Shown piece after piece: positions 57,271-64,000 of a stretch of DNA of 64,000 nucleotides. The first letter of the stretch is position 1. Each line of letters starts with the position of its first letter. The stretch is from Erigeron canadensis. Lineage: Eukaryota > Streptophyta > Magnoliopsida > Asterales > Asteraceae. The position numbers and the translations under genes are program-made. The DNA lies in contig NC_057769.1 in the NCBI RefSeq assembly GCF_010389155.1, positions 8,246,735 to 8,310,734 on the forward strand. The letters are read 5' to 3'. The notes under the pieces are model-generated. The model searched no databases and was not told where the DNA came from. It saw nothing but the letters and a program-made list of their open reading frames with translations.

Positions 57271-58684
57271 TCAAAAAATCATTATGCTGATTCGTCATTT
57301 TTCTACATATGGAGAAGTTGAAGGAATGAAATAGTATGTCTTATTACGTTTTTCAATTTATTATTCTATACTCTATATATTTAGATTATTCTATACTTTA
57401 GGTTTGTCTGCCTAACCAATTTATATTACTCTATGTAGGAATGCCTCAGATAAGTAATTGTTTGTTCGGTTAAAGGCGAAAGGTCATGAAAGAACCACAC
57501 GTCGCAGCATGAGATATAGTCACTAAAGATATAATTGGAATGCCATGTGGTTGGCCAATGCAGGATGCGCTTTATGTGAGTTTCCGTCGATTTTGGTATA
57601 TAGGAATATTACTTGAGTCACCATTGTCATTAATTCTATCACAACTTACCATTTTAGTTTGTCGGGGTCCTTGACTTGGTTAATACTTGAGTGAATATTG
57701 CATTTTTGATGCTCTCTGGGCTCACTTGATGATCTAATGAGTTAGATTAGAAGGCCTTCACTAGCCTTCCTTTTTATAGCTGATCTTAATGATCTTGAAT
57801 CAATCTCTTTCTTTCCCCTTCTTTATAGGCTTTTTCGTAGCACAATGAACTCTCATCATTGTGTTTGGAGAATTTGATATCTACTCTGAGTCACACTTCT
57901 GCCTATAAAGGCGAAATAGGAAAAGGAGACCCGTATCGGAACCCTGTTAGGGCTCACGTTGAAAATGAGATCTTGCAAGCTGCTATAGTTGATATGACTA
58001 CATTCTTCAGGTCTTTATCTTGATTCATATTTTTAAGACTTGGTTATAATCTGATGTAACGTTGGTTTGATATTTTTACCTATGTTGTAGAGGAGGTGAA
58101 AAATTTAGTAAAAAGTTGTGGAACAAAATATGCATCGGTTACTTCCATACTTATCATTTAGGAAGAAGCTGTGACAATCACTCTATTTCTGGACAGCATG
58201 AACAATTATGATAACATCTGTTTGTATGTCCGTTTTTAGACTTTTCGTGTAGTATAAACTTTTCATTTATACATAAAGTGATATTGGTCTCCTCTTCAAT
58301 TGCAGTACATTCCTAATAGCATTTCAAAGATTTTGTGAGTGTGTTAGAGACCTTGAAATGGGAAAGTTGTATATTTTTGTGGTACACTAATACTGTAGTT
58401 TTTTTTACAATATTTATTCTATTTTAAATTTTTCCAGTACAATGCATCTAGCAATCTCACAGCATGATCATGGATTACTATGGATTTTATTTTATTATAG
58501 AACGAGCATAGTGTCCGCGTGTTGGGGCTAAAAGATGAAGACAATATAAAATGGAGGTGGTGGTGGTGGTGGAGATCGAGAGAGGCGGTAGAAAAGGAGG
58601 GCGGCGGCGGAATTTCGGAAGCCAGGGATAAGATGTGTGAATATAATGTAAATGTGGAGGGTATTTTGGGGAGGGAAAATATAT
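57271..58684 (+). other. Decayed sequence between the RPA-like pseudogene and the Helitron 3' end
   Basis: No intact frame. Scattered stretches with higher GC (for example 57460-57560 and 57900-57990) may be further eroded exons of the same pseudogene, but none could be aligned to a family. 58555-58610 is a GGT/GGC-rich simple tract. Confidence 0.35.
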
Positions 58685-58952
58685 ATAAACCAATAAAATG
58701 TTGAAAAGACAAAAGATTTTATAAATCAGAGTGTGAATGTAAACTTATTAGCCTTTATCAATTATTTTTGAAACAAAATTTACAAGATATGTGTTTTGAA
58801 ACTACCCGTTTATTAAATATAAACCAATAAAATGTTGAAAAGACAAAAGATTTTATAAATCAGAGTGTGAATGTAAACTTATTAGCCTTTATCAATTATT
58901 TTTGAAACAAAATTGACAAGACATATATTTTGAAATTACCCGTCTATTGGAC
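58685..58952. repeat. 134-bp tandem duplication
   Basis: 58685-58818 and 58819-58952 are colinear copies beginning ATAAACCAATAAAATGTTG; the first 100 bases are essentially identical, the last 30 differ at several positions. Confidence 0.9.
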
Positions 58953-59084
58953 GGACCTAAAAACTACACTTTTCTTTAATACGTATAATATTTTATAAAT
59001 AACTTACAAACTAATGTCATTTAAAATGTCCTAAAATTTTTCTTATAATTATTTTATTTTAAATAATTAGAAAGTATGATAACT

Positions 59085-59111
59085 CGCATATTACGCGGTT
59101 CAATAATCTAG
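59085..59111 (+). mobile_element. Helitron 3' terminus
   Basis: CTCGCATATTACGCGG, a stem with one or two mismatches, followed by TTCAATAATCTAG and then T. This is a second Helitron family, distinct from H1-H4. The 5' end was not found; the element may extend back to or before the RPA-like pseudogene. Confidence 0.65.
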
Positions 59112-59796
59112 TATATTATATGAGAAGGGATATATTCACCTAAATACGTGTACAATATACTCAACGAGATAAAATGGAAGAAGGGGTTTTTTCTTAATAA
59201 AAAATAAAGTGAAAGAGTCTCTCAACATGCATAGTGCTGAAATTGAACTCTATAATTTCACAATAAAGAGATCGAGCACCATCCATTCGGCAATAGCGAT
59301 GGACAATTGTCGTCACTATATATCCTTTTCAATGCATGTGAAGGTCGTATTAAAAGCAGGGCCATACTCATTCAGTCCTCACCTTAAAAGATCGAAGTCA
59401 TGAGCTTTTGGACTTGTAACCAATTTGACTTATGGGTAAAGTTGTACCAATAATCGTAAATGCATTATATGGTTGTACGTAATGGGCTTATATAGCTAGT
59501 TAAGTTGTGGGACTTTGTTTTTCTTTTGTGCTCACATATGATATTAATAAGTTTTAGGGGCCATAATTAAAGATACATATTTTTACCACAATTTTTTTTA
59601 TGGAATTGGTGTATTTATCTTTGGGTAGATGTATGAATGTTACATTCCTCATATCTTGTCTTTGATCGGATTATATATTGTTCTTGTAGCTATACTTTTT
59701 CAAAGCGAGTGATTGGATCCTGAATTTTTGTTTACTGTATGAAGATATTATAAATAGATAAAAGAACTTGTACATTGTGCCTTATAATTTGTATAT
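59112..59796. other. Spacer, nothing recognised
   Basis: Between the Helitron end and the CACTA element. Short frames only. Confidence 0.45.
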
Positions 59797-60340
59797 AGAC
59801 ACTATTAGAAAAATAGCCTTTAATAACACTAAAATTATGACACACGCATTTACGATGACAAGCAAAAATGTGTGTCATAAAAAAACTGTCATTAACTTAT
59901 AAAATCTGAAGGGTTATGACACTCAATTTTTAGTGTAAAAAAATGTGGTGTAACGCGGAGTACGCTTACATTTGTGTGTCATCCTCAAGGTGTCGTTTTA
60001 TAATTTTGTTCCCGTATATAAAAGCTTACTTTCCTGCTAATCCAAAAAATCAATCCCCCAAAATTCCCACAAAATCGAAGCCACAAGTGATTTTGATTTT
60101 GATCTTGATCTTGATGTCTTTAAGATGAATCGAGCCCCCAAAATTCCTACATAATCTTCTCCTAATTCGCTGTATATATAGTTTTTCACACACACATACA
60201 TACATAAGCTCACGGATTTCTTCAATCTATCGAACGATCGATCTATCTATCTTAATATAAAACCCTAGATTTCTTACTTGCAGTTTTTTACATTTGATTT
60301 TCTGCTGCCGATTTTATCATTACGGAACAGGTAACAACTT

Positions 60341-60343
60341 CAA

Positions 60344-60394
<51 letters not shown>
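60341..60394. repeat. CT then TA microsatellite
   Basis: About 14 CT units followed by about 12 TA units, inside the CACTA element. CT tracts like this are typical of plant 5' UTRs, fitting a captured promoter-proximal segment. Confidence 0.95.
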
Positions 60395-60739
60395 ATATGT
60401 CTGTATCTATATCTCTGTTCATATTTACAATTGTATCTATATATTGTATGTGTGTATAGTATTTACAGTTACAATTGAATCTGTATGTTGTGTGTATATT
60501 ATATCTGTACGGATTATGTGACATTAGTGTTGTTGAGCCAGGGTTTAGATTCCGGAATGATTTATGATAATATGCACCGAAAGTTTTCGAGTGTTTGCTC
60601 AGTATTTTTGGTTGATTTTGAATTTTGCAGTTAGAGAGGAATTGTGAAAGTTTATGAGTTCTGAAATAATATATGATTATATAGTTGAATCTATATCTGT
60701 TTTTGTACGAATTATGTGAAATTAGTGTCGTTTATATCC

Positions 60740-61114
60740 ATATTTACGTGCTCTGAGTGTCGACGCAAGGTTTGCAGAGTTTGTTGTGCTGGTAAGGGAG
60801 CTCTGCTTCTTGGAAGTTATAGCAACTCGTTAAGTCGTTCTGTGACGATGGATGGGGTCATTTGTAAGTTGTGCTGCCATGATACTGTTCTTGATGCACT
60901 CATCCTGGACTATGTTATGGTTTTAGTCAGCCATCGAAGAAGTAGTCGATTTGACCTTGCTGCATTTAGAGCCTTAGATCAAGTGGTAGGAAAGGACCAT
61001 CTTACCAGAAGAATTATGAAGTCTGACACGCATGTAACTGAATTTCCGCTACTCAAGGGACAAAAATCGTTAGCTGAATTTCCGTTTGGTAGCATTCTAC
61101 ACTCGGTAATCTAA
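60740..61114 (+). pseudogene. SAC9: Captured SAC9-like fragment (C-terminal Cys-rich part)
   Basis: The frame starting at 60716 reads FTCSECRRKVCRVCCAGKGA, then DGVICKLCCHDTVLDALILD, then SLAEFPFGSILHSV to a TAA at 61112. This matches, from memory of the family, the C-terminal cysteine-rich region of the plant SAC9 phosphoinositide phosphatase; the SAC catalytic domain and WW motif are absent. The first residues (MKLVSFIS) probably do not come from SAC9. The segment between LDALILDYVMVLVSHRRSSR and the end is shortened relative to what I recall. It has no in-frame stop, so a chimeric transcript could encode about 130 residues with C-x2-C pairs, but the ATG context is accidental. Treated as a transduplicated fragment, not a gene. 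Confidence 0.75.
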
Positions 61115-61169
61115 CCCCTTTTATGACACGCAATCGGTGTCATTAAAAGCAATTTTTCTAGTAGTGAGA

Positions 61170-61427
61170 TATAAAAAATTGTGGATTGTTGATACATAAA
61201 AGATGTGTATGGAGTCATGGACCCCTAGTTGGCATATGTGGTTAGAAAGAGTAAAGAAGCAATACCTTGAATTATAATGCACGGCAATCAAGTTTTCACA
61301 ATGCATCATCATATCCATGAATGTGCGACAAAAAGATTAATCATAACATCATATCAAAGACAAAGAGAGCGCCTTTGTTGTTCTTCATAAAGAGAGTACG
61401 AACAAATAGGCATAGGTAACGAGGGTA
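61170..61427. other. Short spacer, nothing recognised
   Basis: AT-rich sequence between the CACTA element and the next MITE. No feature supported. Confidence 0.45.
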
Positions 61428-61682
61428 TCCACAATGATAAAGCTTTTTCCCAAAAGCTTTTTATAAAAAAGCTTTTGCCCCAATGGTAAAAGCTTGAAAC
61501 TAGCATTAAATCCTTTAAATTGTAATAAAATATGTAAGAGAGAGAGTGTAAAAGCTTGAAGTTTTACAAGTTATTGGAAAAAAAGCTTTTACTCTCAATG
61601 ATAAAAAAGTCTTTATAAAAGGTTTTTATAATAGTATCAAGTCTTAGAAAAAGTTTTATAAAAACACCATTGGAGATGCTCT
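61428..61682. mobile_element. MITE with GAGCATCTCCAATG-type ends
   Basis: Left GGGTATCCACAATG and right CATTGGAGATGCTC are imperfect inverted repeats, a terminus common among plant MITEs. The interior is built of AAAGCTTTT palindromes. No clear target duplication, so the superfamily is not assigned. Confidence 0.6.
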
Positions 61683-61801
61683 GAGATTTTCTGGTTAATT
61701 AAGATAAATTATACTCCTTCCGTACCATTTTAAGTGTCATTAACTTTTAAAGTCTTTTTCTTCAAACTTTAACCGTAATTATCTTTGGCTATGTTATATA
61801 A

Positions 61802-61835
61802 CTAGATTAATGCTCGCGTAATACGCGGATAACTA
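61802..61835 (-). mobile_element. Helitron 3' terminus, minus strand
   Basis: On the minus strand CCGCGTATTACGCGAG, then CATTAATCTAG and T. Same family as the end at 59111, with a better-preserved stem. The element would extend rightward; its 5' end was not found. Confidence 0.68.
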
Positions 61836-62970
61836 TATTTAACAACAATAGTAAATCTTAAGAATTACTCATATTATATTTATATATTATTATCTTCTAT
61901 TGTCTATAAGAAGTCAAAATAAAAACAAATATAAAAAAATAAAAATATCAACTTTATAACGTACTAACATTATAATTTCTTTTGTTACACAACTATCAAG
62001 GACGTCAAACAACGTCAACTAAACTTTTTATGCGTTTGCCCTTACTATATAACGTATTTATTCCTATTCTTGTTAATATTCAAAGCGGGTAAAATTTAAA
62101 TGAGACAAATAATTCTAACGTGAAAACAATAAAATAAACAGAAATCAAGCCCAAAATAATAACAAATCATGCATTAATAGTCCCATTATCTTCTATCGTT
62201 TATAAACTTCTGAGAAACTTTTGAGTATTGCTAAATACAATCATATGTTGTCATTAAGCCGCATAAAATAGTTGTACACTTACAATAGAATTCAAAAATC
62301 AGACTTTTGATTTTTAAAAAAATATAATTTTTTATACACCCTAAATATAACCTTTTGAACTTTATATAACAATATTTTTAAAATTCTTTTACCATTTGAT
62401 TGAGAATAAAGGATTCCTCCATACAAAAAGAGAGGCCTTCCTGTACGAGTAGTGAATAACTAATAAATTTGTTTTGTTGGTTGTTGACCAACGAAAAGAA
62501 ATGGGATTTTTGGTGCTAAATTCTTCTTCTTCTTTTATTAACGGGACAGTGAATATCAAAATAAAAGATTTACATTTATTACAAACCATAAAAAACGTCT
62601 ATATATATAATATTTAATTAAGTTTATAATATTGCAAAAGTTTGTATGTTTTTGTACAAACCATTATCAAAAAATAGACGTATGTCTTGGAATTCATAAC
62701 TGGAATAAGTTGGGAATTCTATGTTAAACATATTAAAATTATCCAAAAATATGATAATTTAATTAATTCTCTAAATTAACTTATTTTATAAGGGATTAAA
62801 TAAAAATTATTGATATTGAAGGACTAAAGTTGGTCTTGACTAAAAGCTAGTCAAAGATAACGTCATCTTTGTTGATCAATGGCTCAAATTTAATAACAAA
62901 ATTGCTTCCAATGGTTCATATTTTTTATGGTTGAATTTAAGTTTCTCTTTTACCATTATTGTTAGATACT
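61836..62970. other. AT-rich, no gene; probably the body of the minus-strand Helitron at first
   Basis: No reading frame resembles a family. The first several hundred bases are likely interior Helitron sequence given the terminus at 61802. Nothing else recognised. Confidence 0.4.
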
Positions 62971-63256
62971 CACTACAATTAATGTTGCATTTGTCCACAC
63001 TTTTAATTAGTGTGAACAAGTTAAAAATTTTGTCACGCTTTTATGTGTGTAAAAATATATATAACTAAAAATGTGTATAAATTTATTCATACTAAGAAGT
63101 GTGTAAGTGTGAACTTTTAGTTCTACACACTTTTTAGTGTGATAAGTTTCTACACACTTTTAGTTCTACATATTTTTACACACATAAAAGTGTGATAAAA
63201 TTTTAAATTTGTTCACGCTAACTAAAAGTGTGGACAATGCAAAATTATTTGTAGTG
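62971..63256. mobile_element. CACTA-like MITE with ACT target duplication
   Basis: 286 bp, ACT at 62968-62970 and 63257-63259. Ends CACTACAATTAATGTTGCAT and, read inward, CACTACAAATAATTTTGCAT. Almost the whole element is one imperfect palindrome made of TACACACTTTTAGT-type motifs. No coding sequence. It shares only the CACTA terminus with the larger element at 59800. Confidence 0.82.
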
Positions 63257-63259
63257 ACT

Positions 63260-64000
63260 TAATATGAAATATATATATATATATGTATATGTATTGAATT
63301 TTAATATAGGTTTCAGTGATATAAGTTTCATCAACTATTACGTAATAAATACAAAAATATCTACGATCAAAGTTTAAAGAAAAATATTTTAAAAGTCAAA
63401 TTAAAACACTTAAAATGATACGGAGAGAGTAATTATTTTTACACATAATTAAGCTTGTCAGAGATGAGATTACATGATTAAAAACGAGTCAAATAGACAT
63501 TGGAGAGCATGTTATTAATATTGTAATGCAAGGTATGTTGATCATTAAACATCTAAAAGAGTACAAGCAGTCGATTTCGTGACACAAGTTTTTCTCGATA
63601 TAATGCGAAATCGATAAAGCAGCATATCTTACTACTTCGTACAGCATAAGACTAATCACAATATGGAGCATATGAGATTGGACAGCAGGGAAAGAATGAT
63701 TAGCTTATTTTACGTCCTATGTATACATCCATATGTGGTTTCACACTATTACTAGAAGCCCTGGACCATCTTTAGAAACCTCGATCTTAAGTATTGTACT
63801 AGCTCAATATTTTGATTCAACAAAATAATGTAAGTTATAAGGGTGGGGGGAGCGCCTCGCCACCCCTCCCCTCTCCTCTCCAGTTTTTCTCCTCCCTCGA
63901 AGTGAGTATGGGGCTGTTATACACTCAACTTGAGTGAAAAAACCTACCACATATCAATATTTTAATATTTTGAATAGTTGTATGTTCCCCCATGATTTTT
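63260..64000. other. Window end, nothing recognised
   Basis: AT-rich sequence with a C/T-rich patch at 63850-63900. No gene supported. Confidence 0.45.

Larger units (their letters stand above)
59800..61166 (+). mobile_element. Non-autonomous CACTA element carrying a host gene fragment (Pack-CACTA)
   Basis: 1,367 bp, flanked by the 3-bp duplication AGA (59797-59799 and 61167-61169). Left end CACTATTAGAAAAATAGCC and, read inward, right end CACTACTAGAAAAATTGC: inverted repeats continuing imperfectly through TTTAATAACA/TTTAATGACA. Three-base duplication plus CACTA termini define the superfamily. There is no transposase. The interior carries a leader-like stretch (60020-60340), a CT/TA microsatellite (60341-60394) and a SAC9-like coding fragment (about 60740-61110). 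Confidence 0.88.

Noticed and set aside
58419..58712. His- and Pro-rich minus-strand frame
   Set aside because: Produced by the GGT/GGC simple tract; no start context or conservation signal.

Overview
This is an AT-rich nuclear window from a flowering plant, most likely an asterid eudicot; Asteraceae is my best guess from repeat style and is inference only. The evidence is spliced genes with GT-AG introns, plant-only families (a TT8-type bHLH factor, an ALMT channel, a Gnk2/DUF26 secreted protein), copia-type LTR elements primed by initiator-Met tRNA, and many Helitrons with CTAG ends.

Host genes, left to right: the 3' part of a PhzF-family gene (1-2230, +, five exons seen); a one-exon Gnk2/DUF26 secreted protein (3813-4220, -) whose 3' end is duplicated next to it as a near-perfect hairpin (3560-3667); a six-exon ALMT anion channel (5350-7531, -); an eight-exon TT8-clade bHLH regulator of flavonoid pigmentation (29740-34884, +), including a 15-nt micro-exon followed by a GC-AG intron; and an intronless secreted leucine-rich-repeat protein (50425-51630, +). 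They are unrelated in function and independently transcribed, as is normal for a plant.

The rest is mostly mobile DNA, much of it resolvable to the base from target-site duplications (TSDs). 13417-16002 is a cluster of three related Helitrons, one inserted inside another. 16264-23456 is a long solo LTR (TSD GAAAC) with a 29/30-bp tandem array; inside it sits a complete Gag-only LTR element (16740-19726, TSD CAATG). 24091-24875 is another Helitron. 25287-25914 is a fold-back element between two TA arrays. 27139-28116 is a Mutator-like fold-back element with a 9-bp TSD. 37291-43363 is a full-length, decayed copia element. 45052-47067 is a PIF/Harbinger element (TSD TTA) with a broken transposase. 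56315-57270 is an RPA70/DUF223-like pseudogene upstream of a Helitron 3' end. 59800-61166 is a CACTA-like element (TSD AGA) carrying a SAC9-like gene fragment. 62971-63256 is a CACTA-like MITE (TSD ACT). The TT8 gene holds a Harbinger MITE in intron 2 and a Helitron in intron 6.

I see no new multi-gene system. The most notable items are the DUF26 inverted duplication (a possible proto-microRNA or siRNA locus), the gene-capturing CACTA element, the Gag-only element nested in a solo LTR, and the TT8 micro-exon with its GC donor.
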